From NCBI GenBank assembly GCA_002070945.1, contig MWEG01000033.1, positions 1 through 42,431 of the forward strand: 42,431 nt of DNA. Reading direction: 5' to 3'. The translations under genes and the position numbers were made by a program. Source of the DNA: Lentisphaerae bacterium ADurb.Bin082. GTDB lineage: Bacteria > Verrucomicrobiota > Lentisphaeria > Oligosphaerales > Oligosphaeraceae. Below the pieces are notes generated by a model. The model was not told where the DNA came from and searched no databases. It worked only from the letters and a program-made list of their open reading frames with translations. This document shows positions 8,880 through 16,655 of this stretch, one piece after another (position 1 is the stretch's first letter; every line of letters starts with the position of its first letter).

Positions 8880-10202
8880 TCATTTCGCCAGGCTGGACAG
8901 CCAGCCGACTATCGGCCCAGGGAAGATGAACAGCAACGCCATGACAAAGGCGTAGGCCGGGTAGAAGTACATCGTGCCCTTGAACACCTGGCCTGCATCA
9001 GCGTCCTTGCACATGCTGGCGACGACAAACGCCGACACTCCGATCGGCGGCGTAATCGCGCCCATGGTGGTCACTACGCAGATCAGCTGGCCAAACCAGA
9101 TTTTGTCATAGCCTAACTGCTCGACCACCGGCAAAAACAATGGCAAAGAGATCAGCAGGAAGGCCAGAGCGTCCATCACGCAGCCACCGAGCAGGTAACA
9201 AGCCGCCATAAAAATGATGATGAGCAGCGGCGGCAGCGTCGAGCCAGCCACAGCCTGAGTCAACAGCGTCGGCAAGCCCGTGACCACCAGGAATTTGCCG
9301 AATACAGTCGCTCCGGCGATGATCAGGAAGACCATGCCGGTGATGTGCAAGGTGGAGATCATAGCCGCCTTGAGCGCAGCCAGGCTGAGACGACGCCGGA
9401 GTATGCACAAGGCGATGCCAATGAAAGCGCCAAAGCCAGCCGCCTCGGTCGGGGTGACAATCCCGCTGAACATGGCACCCATGATGACGACGAACAGCAG
9501 TGCGACCTCCAGGATGCCCGGCATCAGGCGCCATCTCTCCTTCCAAGGCAAAGACCGGCCCGGCTGCGCCCAGTCTGGCCGACGCTTGCACAAGACCACG
9601 ACCGTCAGCGCAAAGGCCGCCACCAGGAGGAGGCCTGGTATGATGCTGCCTGCAAACAGCTTGCCAATGCTGACGTTGGTGTAGAGTCCATACACAACCA
9701 GGACAATGCTGGGCGGAATGACCGCCCCCAGGGTTGAACCAACCGCAATCGTGCCGCATTTCAGCAATGGATGGTATCCGGCCCGGGTCATGGGAGGCAG
9801 AGCCACCGCGCTCATGGTCGCGGCCGTCGCCGTGTTCGACCCACAGATGGCGGAAAAGCCAGCGCAAGCCATCAGCGTGGTGATAGCCAGTCCGCCCCGC
9901 CGGCCGCCAAACCAGGCCTCCGCCGCCTTGAACAACCGGTCGCTGTAGCCTGCATGGAAAATCACCTCGCCTAAGAGAACAAATAACGGAATCACCGTAA
10001 AGCCATAATTGGAGCAGACGGTCCAGACCTCGGCGCCGACCACGCCATTCCACACCGCAGCCATTGACGTCGGTGGGTTGACCACCAGCAAACCGACCAG
10101 CCCAGCCAACAGCATAGCTAGGCCAGGAGACATGCCCGTAAACAAAATCATCCCCAGCATGACGAAGATGCCGACAACTCCAACCACCAAATGCATATCC
10201 AT
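8880..10202 (-). CDS. dctM: TRAP transporter large permease (DctM/SiaM type)
   Basis: Large membrane subunit of a tripartite ATP-independent periplasmic transporter, which uses an ion gradient to import an organic acid delivered by the DctP-type binding protein. The 440-aa protein is hydrophobic throughout, with about 12 segments. It carries hallmarks of the family: GMSPGLAMLLAGLVG near the start, the GGLAITTLMACAGFSAICGSN loop, LGAVIPPSI, GIVTPTEAAGFGAF and TMGAITPPIGV. I chose ATG at 10202, preceded by GGAG six bases upstream, rather than the TTG four codons earlier. It is the last gene of a P-Q-M operon and ends only 18 bases from the convergent giant coiled-coil gene, with no obvious terminator between them. 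Confidence 0.93.
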   Translation of the reverse strand: MDMHLVVGVVGIFVMLGMILFTGMSPGLAMLLAGLVGLLVVNPPTSMAAVWNGVVGAEVWTVCSNYGFTVIPLFVLLGEVIFHAGYSDRLFKAAEAWFGGRRGGLAITTLMACAGFSAICGSNTATAATMSAVALPPMTRAGYHPLLKCGTIAVGSTLGAVIPPSIVLVVYGLYTNVSIGKLFAGSIIPGLLLVAAFALTVVVLCKRRPDWAQPGRSLPWKERWRLMPGILEVALLFVVIMGAMFSGIVTPTEAAGFGAFIGIALCILRRRLSLAALKAAMISTLHITGMVFLIIAGATVFGKFLVVTGLPTLLTQAVAGSTLPPLLIIIFMAACYLLGGCVMDALAFLLISLPLFLPVVEQLGYDKIWFGQLICVVTTMGAITPPIGVSAFVVASMCKDADAGQVFKGTMYFYPAYAFVMALLFIFPGPIVGWLSSLAK

Positions 10203-10305
10203 GTCTTGCTCCAAATGCCTTTACGTCGGCGGCCATGACCATAGCACAGCCTGCCCAAAACAAAAACTGTGGGCGACCCGATGACGTCCACTATTGCGAC
10301 GAATT

Positions 10306-10857
10306 TTACTCCTCGATCTCCGCCCGAATGCTGCTGACCACGCCCTTGCGGCTGGTTTGCGCGTACGCCTCTGTGTCCGGGTCCTTCCGAGTCAGCAGGA
10401 AGACGAAATCCGTGAAAAAGGCGCAAGCGAGCAGCAGCAGCCCAATAGCCGCAACGTACATCAGGTGCGGATACGGCAGTTTGAGCGTTTCCGAGACCTC
10501 CCCTGCCGCCAACAGTCGGCTGGCCCGATTCCAAAGCTGCACGGAAATCAGCAGCATCAGCGCCGCCCCACTCAACATATTGAACGCCCCGACGACACGG
10601 CGTGTCCGCTCCGAGTACCGTCGCGTGAACAAGTCCAGTTCGACATGGCCGCGCTTCCGCTGCGTGTCCGCCAGGGCCAGGGCCACCACCAGGGCGCCGA
10701 TGTAGCTGGACAACTCATAGATCGCGCCCAGCGGCTGGCCCCCCAGACGGAAAAAAACATTGGCGCCAGCCAGCACGACCATGCTTAACAGCAAAAACCC
10801 GGCAATCCACATACCGGCTAGGCATAACCACCGCTCTATTCGGACTAGGAACATCAT
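10306..10857 (-). CDS. dctQ: TRAP transporter small permease (DctQ type)
   Basis: Small membrane subunit of the TRAP transporter, 183 aa with four hydrophobic segments (about 12-35, 48-62, 88-108 and 130-155). Family features include FRLGGQPLGAIYELSSYIGALVVALALADTQ and the conserved polar stretch KRGHVELDLFTRR before the third helix. Its ATG overlaps the dctP stop codon (ATGA at 10857-10854), so translation is coupled to the binding protein. The gap to dctM is 103 bases. The C-terminal 30 residues are charged and probably cytoplasmic. The substrate cannot be read from this subunit. Confidence 0.9.
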   Translation of the reverse strand: MMFLVRIERWLCLAGMWIAGFLLLSMVVLAGANVFFRLGGQPLGAIYELSSYIGALVVALALADTQRKRGHVELDLFTRRYSERTRRVVGAFNMLSGAALMLLISVQLWNRASRLLAAGEVSETLKLPYPHLMYVAAIGLLLLACAFFTDFVFLLTRKDPDTEAYAQTSRKGVVSSIRAEIEE

Positions 10858-11891
10858 GGCTTTGCCTCCTTGAATGCCGGATGTGAACGAATAAAGTCAA
10901 GGACTTTCCGGCCGTCGACGCCCTTGCTGCTGACGCGCTGGATGTAGTCTTCGAGCAGCGGCGCAAACAATTCCTGCAAGCGGGCATAATCTTCCGCGCT
11001 CGGCACTGACACCGTCACCTTGTGCGCCTCCTTGGCCCAAGCCAACGCCTCATCAGCGTGCTGGTCGACGTATTCGCCAGTCCAAACCGACTGCTCATCG
11101 TACAAACCGTCCAGAACTGCCCGGATATCTTCTGGCAGCGCTTCGTAACGGGCCTTATTCATAACGACCGCAAAGCTCGTCACCGGCAGCCGCATCGCCA
11201 TGACATGACCGCAGAAGGCCGCATAGTTCATGTCCTTCAAAACCTCGGCGGACGACGCCAGCCCTTTCACCACGCCCTTCTGCAAGGCGTCCGGGACATC
11301 CGACTGCGGCATCGCCACCGGCGCCGCCCCCATCAGGCGCATCGCCTCCAGCATCGTCCCTGATGAACGCAACGCCATGCCTTTCAGCGAGTCAAGTCCC
11401 GTCAACGGCTGCGAACTCATCACCACACCAGGCGGACACGTGAACACCGACAAGACCTTTACATCCGCAAACTCCGCCGGCGCCATCGACGAAATCAAGT
11501 CCGATAAAACCGCGCCCGCTGTCTTGGCATCCGGGAAAAAATGCGGCAGATCAATGGCTTCCGAGACTGGAAAGCGACCAGGCTGATAGCTCATCGCAAA
11601 ATTGCCGATGTCAGCAGCACCAGCCGCAACGCCGTCAAAGATGTCCTTCGCACCCAGCAACGTTCCGCCTGGATATGTCTTAATCTGCACACGACCGCCA
11701 GTGCGCTTCTCAACCTCAGCCTTCCAACGCTCCATCTGAATGCACGGAAAAGTCGAATTCGGAGGAAAATTCGCGTAACTCAAAACAATGACACCATCAC
11801 GCCCAGAATCCCGCGGCTTACACCCGCCGCTGCATAAAAACACAAAAAAACACAGAAAAACAAAAGACATACTCGCTGCACACGACCTCAT
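10854..11891 (-). CDS. dctP: TRAP transporter substrate-binding lipoprotein (DctP type)
   Basis: Periplasmic binding subunit of the TRAP transporter, 345 aa. A hydrophobic signal (residues 8-20) is followed by SGGC, giving a plausible though non-canonical lipobox with acylated Cys24. The mature part matches the DctP family: LSYANFPPNSTFPCIQMERWKAEVEKRTGGRVQIKTYPGGTL, the FDGVAAGAADIGNF motif and the MALRSSGTMLEAMRLMGAAPV region. The family Arg that clamps the substrate carboxylate is most likely the one in ALRSSGT. The start at 11891 follows AAGGAG by 10 bases. The substrate is an organic acid of unknown kind; no catabolic neighbour in the operon narrows it. Confidence 0.92.
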   Translation of the reverse strand: MRSCAASMSFVFLCFFVFLCSGGCKPRDSGRDGVIVLSYANFPPNSTFPCIQMERWKAEVEKRTGGRVQIKTYPGGTLLGAKDIFDGVAAGAADIGNFAMSYQPGRFPVSEAIDLPHFFPDAKTAGAVLSDLISSMAPAEFADVKVLSVFTCPPGVVMSSQPLTGLDSLKGMALRSSGTMLEAMRLMGAAPVAMPQSDVPDALQKGVVKGLASSAEVLKDMNYAAFCGHVMAMRLPVTSFAVVMNKARYEALPEDIRAVLDGLYDEQSVWTGEYVDQHADEALAWAKEAHKVTVSVPSAEDYARLQELFAPLLEDYIQRVSSKGVDGRKVLDFIRSHPAFKEAKP

Positions 11892-11969
11892 CTGAACTGC
11901 ACTCCTTTTCCTTAAATACCTTAAAAAAAACAACCACACACAAACCAAATCAACTAAATTTGCACTACT

Positions 11970-11987
11970 GTTTCGATTCAGCGAAAC
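11970..11987. promoter_or_regulatory. Operator-like palindrome upstream of dctP
   Basis: GTTTCG-ATTCAG-CGAAAC is a perfect 6-bp inverted repeat with a 6-base spacer. Its first 11 bases recur 67 bases further upstream. Size and symmetry suit binding by a dimeric repressor or activator of the TRAP operon. No regulator gene lies next to it. Confidence 0.45.
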
Positions 11988-12036
11988 GAGAGCCGGCAAA
12001 AAAACGGGCCGGCGCCAGCCCGAAGGCCGCATTAGT

Positions 12037-12054
12037 GTTTCGATTCACTGATAC
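12037..12054. promoter_or_regulatory. Second operator-like half-palindrome upstream of dctP
   Basis: GTTTCGATTCA is identical to the first 11 bases of the site at 11970. The other arm reads TGATAC and matches the palindrome at four of six positions. The 67-base spacing, about six helical turns, would put both sites on the same face of the DNA. Inference. Confidence 0.4.
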
Positions 12055-12059
12055 AATGT

Positions 12060-12102
12060 AGCGCCCTTTTTGGTGATGGCAACCGCGCGCGGCGCTTTTT
12101 TT
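12060..12102 (+). terminator. Terminator-like stem with T-tract ahead of metY
   Basis: AGCGCC (12060-12065) pairs with GGCGCT (12091-12096), which runs into seven Ts. The loop of 25 bases is long for a simple terminator. On the plus strand it lies about 165 bases before metY. It could be a leader attenuator, or a terminator for stray transcription from the divergent promoter. Confidence 0.35.
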
Positions 12103-12269
12103 CGAAAATTTATCATAGTCTAGCAGTCACTAATTGCTCTGCCATTTGTTGCGATTAGCGATTTCAATGATTACGTTATGCTTTGCCGGTCGCTTGTTAT
12201 TCACCGGCATAGCGCAATTTTGGCTGGCGGCAACGCTTTTCCGGCCTTCATCAACTAAGGAATTCAATC

Positions 12270-13550
12270 ATGAGCACAAAAAACTGGAAACTGGAGACGA
12301 TCGCTGTCCAGGCCGGCTATACGCCCGGCAATGGCGACCCACGAGTGGCGCCGATCGTCCAAAGCACAACCTTCAAATATGACGACGCGCAGAGTGTGGC
12401 CGACCTTTTTGATTTGAAGCGCGAAGGTTTTTTCTACACGCGCCTGGCGAATCCGACGGTTGACTGCTTTGAGAAGAAAATCGCGGCGTTGGAAGGCGGC
12501 GTAGCAGCGGTGGCAACCAGTTCTGGCCAGAACGCTAATGCCCTGGCCATCCAGAACATGGCACGCTGCGGCGATCACGTCATCGCCGTCTCCAGCCTAT
12601 ATGGCGGCACGGTGTCGCTGTTCAGCAACACCTTGAAAAAAGCTGGCATTGAGTTCAGTTTCGTGTCTCCTGCCGCGTCCGTGGCCGACATTGAAGCGGC
12701 GATCCGACCCAATACCAAGGCTATCTTCGCCGAAATGCTGGCCAATCCGGCGCTGATCGTGCTGGACGTGGAAAAAATGGCCGCAGTCGCCCACCGGCAC
12801 GGCCTGCCCCTGATCGTTGACAACACCTTCCCCACGCCCATGAATTGCCGGCCCTTTGAGTTCGGCGCTGACCTCGTAACCCACTCGACCACCAAATACA
12901 TCGACGGCCATGCTATCAGCCTGGGCGGCATAGTAGTCGAAAAAGGCGGCTTTGACTGGACCAACGGCAAATTCCCGGAATTCACCGAGCCAGACGCGAG
13001 TTACCACGGCTTGGTCTACACCCGCGACTTTGCAGCGGCGCCCTTCTCAGTAAAGCTGCGAGTGCAATGGATCCGCGACATGGGTACGCCGATGTCACCG
13101 TTCAACGCCTTCCTGGCGATGGTCGGTTGCGAAACCCTCCATATCCGCATGGAACGACACGGCGCTAATGCCCTGGCCTTGGCCCAGCACTTGGAAAAGC
13201 ACCCACTTGTCAGCTGGGTCAACTATCCTGGCCTGACTTCCAGCCCGCAGCATGCCTTAGCCAAAAAATACCTCAAGTCTTGCAGCGGCGTCCTCTGCTT
13301 CGGCGTCAACGGCGGCAGCAAGGCCGGCGAAATCGTCATGAACAGCCTCAAAGTCGCCGCCATCGCCGTGCATGTGGCTGACCTGCGCACCTGTGTCCTC
13401 CACCCAGCCAGCATGACCCACCGCCAGCTCAGCGACGCCGAACTGGTCGCAGCTGGCGTCTCCCCTGACTTAATCCGAGTCTCGGTTGGATTGGAGCATA
13501 TCGACGACATAATCGCCGACTTCGACCAAGCACTGGCTAAAACCAAATAA
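12270..13550 (+). CDS. metY: O-acetylhomoserine sulfhydrylase-type PLP enzyme
   Basis: Cys/Met-metabolism PLP enzyme, 426 aa, most like O-acetylhomoserine (thiol)-lyase, which makes homocysteine from O-acetylhomoserine and sulfide in methionine synthesis. Seen: the ETIAVQAGYTP start and PIVQSTTFKYDD, YTRLANPTVDCFEKKIAALEGG, SSGQNANALA, LIVDNTFPTP, and the PLP lysine in THSTTKYIDGH (Lys209). The region AAPFSVKLRVQWIRDMGTPMSPFNAFL and the length above 420 residues favour MetY over the shorter cystathionine gamma-synthase or beta-lyase types of about 380-400. The C-terminus has the conserved RVSVGLEHIDDIIADFDQAL. AAGGAA precedes the ATG. It is monocistronic as far as can be seen, being followed by repeats. 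Confidence 0.9.
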   Translation: MSTKNWKLETIAVQAGYTPGNGDPRVAPIVQSTTFKYDDAQSVADLFDLKREGFFYTRLANPTVDCFEKKIAALEGGVAAVATSSGQNANALAIQNMARCGDHVIAVSSLYGGTVSLFSNTLKKAGIEFSFVSPAASVADIEAAIRPNTKAIFAEMLANPALIVLDVEKMAAVAHRHGLPLIVDNTFPTPMNCRPFEFGADLVTHSTTKYIDGHAISLGGIVVEKGGFDWTNGKFPEFTEPDASYHGLVYTRDFAAAPFSVKLRVQWIRDMGTPMSPFNAFLAMVGCETLHIRMERHGANALALAQHLEKHPLVSWVNYPGLTSSPQHALAKKYLKSCSGVLCFGVNGGSKAGEIVMNSLKVAAIAVHVADLRTCVLHPASMTHRQLSDAELVAAGVSPDLIRVSVGLEHIDDIIADFDQALAKTK

Positions 13551-13559
13551 GGACGAGGG

Positions 13560-13685
13560 GCTGAATGCTGAATGCTGAATGCTGAATGTTGAATGCTGAA
13601 GCGCATTTCATAATTCATAATTCATAATTCATAATTCATAATTCATAATTCATAATTCATAATTCATAATTCATAATTCATAATT
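13560..13685. repeat. Heptamer tandem repeat block 1
   Basis: About six units of GCTGAAT (13560-13600) and a GCGCATTT spacer are followed by eleven perfect units of CATAATT (13609-13685). The two arrays share GAAT/ATTC cores and can fold back on each other as an imperfect hairpin. Both sides carry a GCGAGGG-like direct repeat. Similar short tandem heptamers (STRR type) are known from cyanobacteria and other large bacterial genomes. Confidence 0.9.
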
Positions 13686-13718
13686 CGTTAGGGGCGAGGG
13701 AGCTTCGCTGCAACCGCC

Positions 13719-13763
13719 GTCCACAACGTCCACAACGTCCACCATGTCCACCAAGTCCACTGC
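13719..13763. repeat. Nine-base tandem repeat GTCCACaac
   Basis: Five 9-base units begin with GTCCAC (13719, 13728, 13737, 13746, 13755) with variable last three bases. A shorter copy lies at 16296-16322, in the same relation to a heptamer block. With the heptamer block and the palindrome it makes up the whole gap between metY and the first array gene. Confidence 0.8.
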
Positions 13764-13789
13764 AAGTGCCCCAGGGCTGCAACATACGG

Positions 13790-13803
13790 CAAGCTAAAGC
13801 TTG
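13790..13803. repeat. Small palindrome upstream of array gene 1
   Basis: CAAGCT-AA-AGCTTG, flanked by TACGG on the left and AACTACATACGG on the right. It lies about 50 bases before the start codon. Related palindromes precede the other array genes and occur three times near 38200. Confidence 0.8.
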
Positions 13804-13855
13804 AACTACATACGGCCTGAACCACATACGATAGCCTATTCCGGAGGACATCACC

Positions 13856-14518
13856 ATGAAAATGCTCTGTCCCCAATGCGGCAGCGCCCTGCCGCCGGAA
13901 GCCATCAACATCTCCACCGACCTGGCCCAATGCCCAGAGTGCGGTCGAGTGAGCCGGGCTGCCGCATGCGTCGTGGAGGACGAGATCAGCAAGGACGTGT
14001 TGCGCCAACCGCCGCCCGGGACTTGGCTGCGCCAAGAGGCCGATGCGATTGTCGTCGGCGCCACTATGCGCTCCAAAGCCGCATGGGGCGCGGCGTTATT
14101 CACCGCAATCTGTGGCGGCATCAGTATGTTTGCTGCTTACGGAACCCAAATCATCGATGGAAAATTCGACCCATTCCGAACCCTGTTCGGCATCCCTTTC
14201 CTGCTGGTCACCATCTTCCTGGTGGGAACCACTATCTATATGATTTTTGGACGCCAGGAATGGCACTTGAACGAGGATGGCGGCAGTGGATTCAATGGCG
14301 TTGGACGTTTTGGCAAGCGTTGGCGCTTCGCCTGGAACAACCTGACCCGCATCCACATCTACACCACCCGCGACAACCACGGCAATACCAGCTTCAAGCT
14401 CATCCTGGAAGGCATCTCTCCCGAGCTGAAAATCAGCCTCCCGGAGTGCAAAGACCGCCAGCAGTTCATCCTCAACACCATCCGCTACTACCATCAACAA
14501 TGGCGACGATGGAAGTAG
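13856..14518 (+). CDS. Zinc-ribbon, two-helix membrane protein, array copy 1
   Basis: First of five tandem paralogues, 220 aa. Residues 1-30 form a zinc ribbon with Cys5/Cys8 (CPQCG) and Cys26/Cys29 (CPECG). A conserved amphipathic stretch PPPGTWLRQEADAIVVG (about 50-68) leads to two hydrophobic helices (about 76-97 and 109-132). The last 85 residues begin RQEWHLNEDGG and continue as alternating aromatic and basic strands (GRFGKRWRFAWNNLTRIHIYT), which looks like a beta-rich, PH-like domain, and end in a helix with RYYHQQWRRWK. No signal peptide is seen, so the ribbon and C-terminal domain should both be cytoplasmic. A strong GGAGGA precedes the ATG. I do not recognise a named family; a membrane sensor or adaptor is one possibility. 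Confidence 0.8.
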   Translation: MKMLCPQCGSALPPEAINISTDLAQCPECGRVSRAAACVVEDEISKDVLRQPPPGTWLRQEADAIVVGATMRSKAAWGAALFTAICGGISMFAAYGTQIIDGKFDPFRTLFGIPFLLVTIFLVGTTIYMIFGRQEWHLNEDGGSGFNGVGRFGKRWRFAWNNLTRIHIYTTRDNHGNTSFKLILEGISPELKISLPECKDRQQFILNTIRYYHQQWRRWK

Positions 14519-14527
14519 CGGCGAGGG

Positions 14528-14605
14528 GCTGAATGCTGAATGCTGAATGCTGAATGTTGAATGATGAGACGCATTTATCATTCATAATTCATAATTCATA
14601 ATTCG
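14528..14605. repeat. Heptamer tandem repeat block 2
   Basis: GCTGAAT-type units run from ten bases after array gene 1, then a GCATTTAT spacer, then CATAATT-type units. GCGAGGG occurs just before and just after. The left array is as long as in block 1, but the right array has only about four units, so copy number varies between blocks. Confidence 0.88.
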
Positions 14606-14631
14606 TTAGCAGCGAGGGGGCGAAGACACGG

Positions 14632-14645
14632 CAGCCTAAAGGTTG
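14632..14645. repeat. Small palindrome upstream of array gene 2
   Basis: CAGCCT-AA-AGGTTG. Relative to the copy at 13790 both arms are altered, and pairing is kept apart from one G-T wobble. It lies 36 bases before the start codon. Confidence 0.7.
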
Positions 14646-14681
14646 AACTACCTACGATAGCCTATCCCGGAGGACACCACC

Positions 14682-15344
14682 ATGAAAATGCTCTGTCCGC
14701 AATGCGGCAGCGCCCTGCCGCCGGAAGCAGTCAACATCGCCACCGACCTGGCCCAATGCCCAGAATGCGGTCAAGTGAACCGGGCTTCCGCATGTGTCGT
14801 GGAGGACGAGATCAGCAAGGACGTGCTGCGCCAACCGCCACCCGGGACTTGGCTGCGCCAAGAGGCCGACGCAATCGTCGTCGGCACCACCATGCGCTCC
14901 AAATCCGCATGGGCCATGGTGTTATTCACCTCCGTCTGGAGCGGCATAAGTATATTTGGCATCTACGGCATCCAAATCATCAAAAGAAGCTTCGAACTGA
15001 CCCCAACGCTGTTCGGCATCCCTTTCCTGCTGGTCACCATCTTCCTGGTGGGAACCACTATCTATATGATTTTCGGACGCCAGGAATGGCGCCTGGACAA
15101 GGACGGCGGCTCTGGATTCAATGGCGTTGGACGTTTTGGCAAGCGTTGGCGCTTCGCCTGGAAAGACCTGTCCCGCATCCACACCCATACCACACGCGAC
15201 AACCACGGCAATACCAGCTACAAGCTCATCCTGGAAGGCGTCTCTCCCGAGCTGAAAATCAGCCTCCCGGAGTGCAAAGAACGCCAGCAGTTCATCATCA
15301 ACGCCATCCGCTACTACCACCAGCAATGGCGACGATGGAAATAG
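14682..15344 (+). CDS. Zinc-ribbon, two-helix membrane protein, array copy 2
   Basis: Second paralogue, 220 aa, with the same plan: CPQCG and CPECG ribbon, PPPGTWLRQEADAIVVG, two membrane helices, then the RQEWRLDKDGG aromatic/basic domain. It is closest to copy 1, with long identical DNA stretches through the second helix and the SPELKISLPE segment. The part coding the first helix (YGIQIIKRSF and just before) instead matches copy 3, sharing an identical run of over 30 bases. Such a mosaic points to gene conversion between copies. The ATG follows GGAGGA and a leader that is nearly the same in all five copies (CGATAGCCTAT). The open frame and intact cysteines argue that it is functional. Confidence 0.8.
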   Translation: MKMLCPQCGSALPPEAVNIATDLAQCPECGQVNRASACVVEDEISKDVLRQPPPGTWLRQEADAIVVGTTMRSKSAWAMVLFTSVWSGISIFGIYGIQIIKRSFELTPTLFGIPFLLVTIFLVGTTIYMIFGRQEWRLDKDGGSGFNGVGRFGKRWRFAWKDLSRIHTHTTRDNHGNTSYKLILEGVSPELKISLPECKERQQFIINAIRYYHQQWRRWK

Positions 15345-15353
15345 AGGCGAGGG

Positions 15354-15437
15354 GCTGAATGCTGAATGCTGAGTGCTGAATGCTGAATGCTGAGGCGCAT
15401 GTGTCATTCGTCATTCATCACTCGTCATTTATCATTC
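15354..15437. repeat. Heptamer tandem repeat block 3
   Basis: Units GCTGAAT with one GCTGAGT variant, a GCGCATGTG spacer, then CATTCGT/CATTTAT-type units that have drifted from the CATAATT seen in other blocks. GCGAGGG lies on both sides. It separates array genes 2 and 3. Confidence 0.85.
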
Positions 15438-15464
15438 GTTAGGGGCGAGGGAGCGAAGACACGG

Positions 15465-15478
15465 CAACCTAAAGGTTG
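15465..15478. repeat. Small palindrome upstream of array gene 3
   Basis: CAACCT-AA-AGGTTG, perfect 6-bp arms. Compared with CAAGCT-AA-AGCTTG before copy 1, one position in each arm has changed so that pairing is restored. Confidence 0.78.
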
Positions 15479-15514
15479 AACTACCTACGATAGCCTATCC
15501 CGGAGAACACCGCC

Positions 15515-16177
15515 ATGAAAATGCTCTGTCCGCAATGCGGCAGCGCCCTGCCGCCGGAAGCCATCAACATCGTCACCGACCTGGCCCAGTGCCCGGAATG
15601 CGGTCGGCTGAACCGGGTTTCCGCATGCGTCGCGGCGGATGAAGTCAGCCAGGACGTGCTACGCCAACCACCGCCCGGGACTTGGCTGCGCCAGGAGGCC
15701 GGCGAAATCGTCATCGGCGCTGTCATGCGCTCCAAGGCCGCCTGGATTTTAGTTTTCTTCACCGCATTCTGGAGCGGCATAAGTATATTTGGCATCTACG
15801 GAACCCAAATCATCAAAAAAAGCTTCGACCTGGGCCAAACGCTGTTCGGTATCCCCTTCCTGATCGGCACCGTCTTCCTGGTGGGAATTACCATCTGTAT
15901 GATCTTCGGTCGCCAGGAATGGCGCCTAGACGAAGACGGCGGTACCGTATTCAACGGCGTTGGACGCTTTGGCAAGCATAGGCGATTCGCCTGGAAGGAC
16001 CTGACTCGCATCTACATCCGCACCTTCCGCGACAGCGAGGGCGGAACCGACATCAAACTCATCCTGGAAGGCGCCTCGCCCAAAGTAGAAGTCACCCCCC
16101 CAGAGCGCAAAGACCGCCAGCAATTCATCCTCAACGCCATCCGCTACTACCACCAGCAATGGTGGCGACGGAAATAG
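15515..16177 (+). CDS. Zinc-ribbon, two-helix membrane protein, array copy 3
   Basis: Third paralogue, 220 aa. All four ribbon cysteines are kept. The linker reads PPPGTWLRQEAGEIVIG, two hydrophobic helices follow (about 76-96 and 108-131), and the C-terminal domain starts RQEWRLDEDGGTVFNGVGRFG. It joins features of two subgroups: the first-helix region resembles copy 2, while VFNGVGRF and SPKVEVTPPE resemble copies 4 and 5. The tail ends RYYHQQWWRRK, with the Trp/Arg-rich end shared by all. Start context GGAGAACACCGCC-ATG is slightly weaker than the GGAGGA of the other copies. Function unknown; see copy 1 for the domain reading. Confidence 0.78.
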   Translation: MKMLCPQCGSALPPEAINIVTDLAQCPECGRLNRVSACVAADEVSQDVLRQPPPGTWLRQEAGEIVIGAVMRSKAAWILVFFTAFWSGISIFGIYGTQIIKKSFDLGQTLFGIPFLIGTVFLVGITICMIFGRQEWRLDEDGGTVFNGVGRFGKHRRFAWKDLTRIYIRTFRDSEGGTDIKLILEGASPKVEVTPPERKDRQQFILNAIRYYHQQWWRRK

Positions 16178-16186
16178 GGGTGAAAG

Positions 16187-16263
<77 letters not shown>

Positions 16264-16295
16264 GTTAGCAGCGAGGGAGCTGTGCCGCAACCGCC

Positions 16296-16322
16296 GTCCA
16301 CAACGTCCACCATGTCCACCAA
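16296..16322. repeat. Nine-base tandem repeat GTCCACaac, second locus
   Basis: Three 9-base units (16296, 16305, 16314) nearly identical to those at 13719-13754, again just downstream of a heptamer block and of CGCAACCGCC. The copy indicates that the whole leader segment before array gene 1 was duplicated here. Confidence 0.75.
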
Positions 16323-16363
16323 GTCCCTAGGGTGGACTATCCGTCCACAACCTATTTTTTAAC

Positions 16364-16389
16364 CACGAAAAACACGAAAGGACACGAAA
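16364..16389. repeat. CACGAAA triple repeat
   Basis: CACGAAA occurs at 16364, 16373 and 16383 within AACCACGAAAAACACGAAAG and the following bases, then a T-rich run. I recall this type of extragenic sequence from many environmental bacterial genomes; its function is unknown. Confidence 0.6.
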
Positions 16390-16472
16390 TTTTTGTTTTG
16401 GTAATCAGTCACTCATTGATACTCGGAGTTCCGGTAAGCTACGGAGCTAGGCGCCCCAGATAAGGCACTTTA

Positions 16473-16583
16473 GTGGACAGTGGACAATGGACGGAAGTGG
16501 ACTTTAATTGACGTTAGTAGACGATGGACTGTGGACATTAGTGGAGAGTGGACGTGGACGGTAGTGGATATTAGTGGACGTTG
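16473..16583. repeat. Degenerate GTGGAC repeat tract
   Basis: At least seven irregularly spaced GTGGAC/TGGAC words occur on the plus strand in about 110 bases. The motif is the reverse complement of the GTCCAC units 150 bases to the left, so the two tracts form a large imperfect inverted repeat. Confidence 0.6.
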
Positions 16584-16655
16584 GTGCTTTCGGCACGTGT
16601 CTTGCACAGGCTTCCAGCCGGGACAGATGCATCATGCTTAAAGTCACATTATTTT

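Larger units (their letters stand above)
11892..12269. other. Divergent intergenic region between dctP and metY
   Basis: This 378-base gap has no gene. It holds two copies of an 11-base motif upstream of dctP, a GC stem followed by seven Ts at 12060-12102, and a 7-bp hairpin TGCCGGT/ACCGGCA at 12184-12209. AAGGAA lies just before the metY start. The known SAM riboswitch signatures were looked for and not found. Confidence 0.6.

Noticed and set aside
12134..12382. An 82-codon plus-strand frame overlapping the metY start
   Set aside because: It crosses the metY leader and runs into metY in another phase; no ribosome site or homology is apparent.
13560..13685. Heptamer repeat block considered as a CRISPR array
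   Set aside because: Units are 7 bases with no spacers between them and there are no cas genes; it is a simple tandem repeat.
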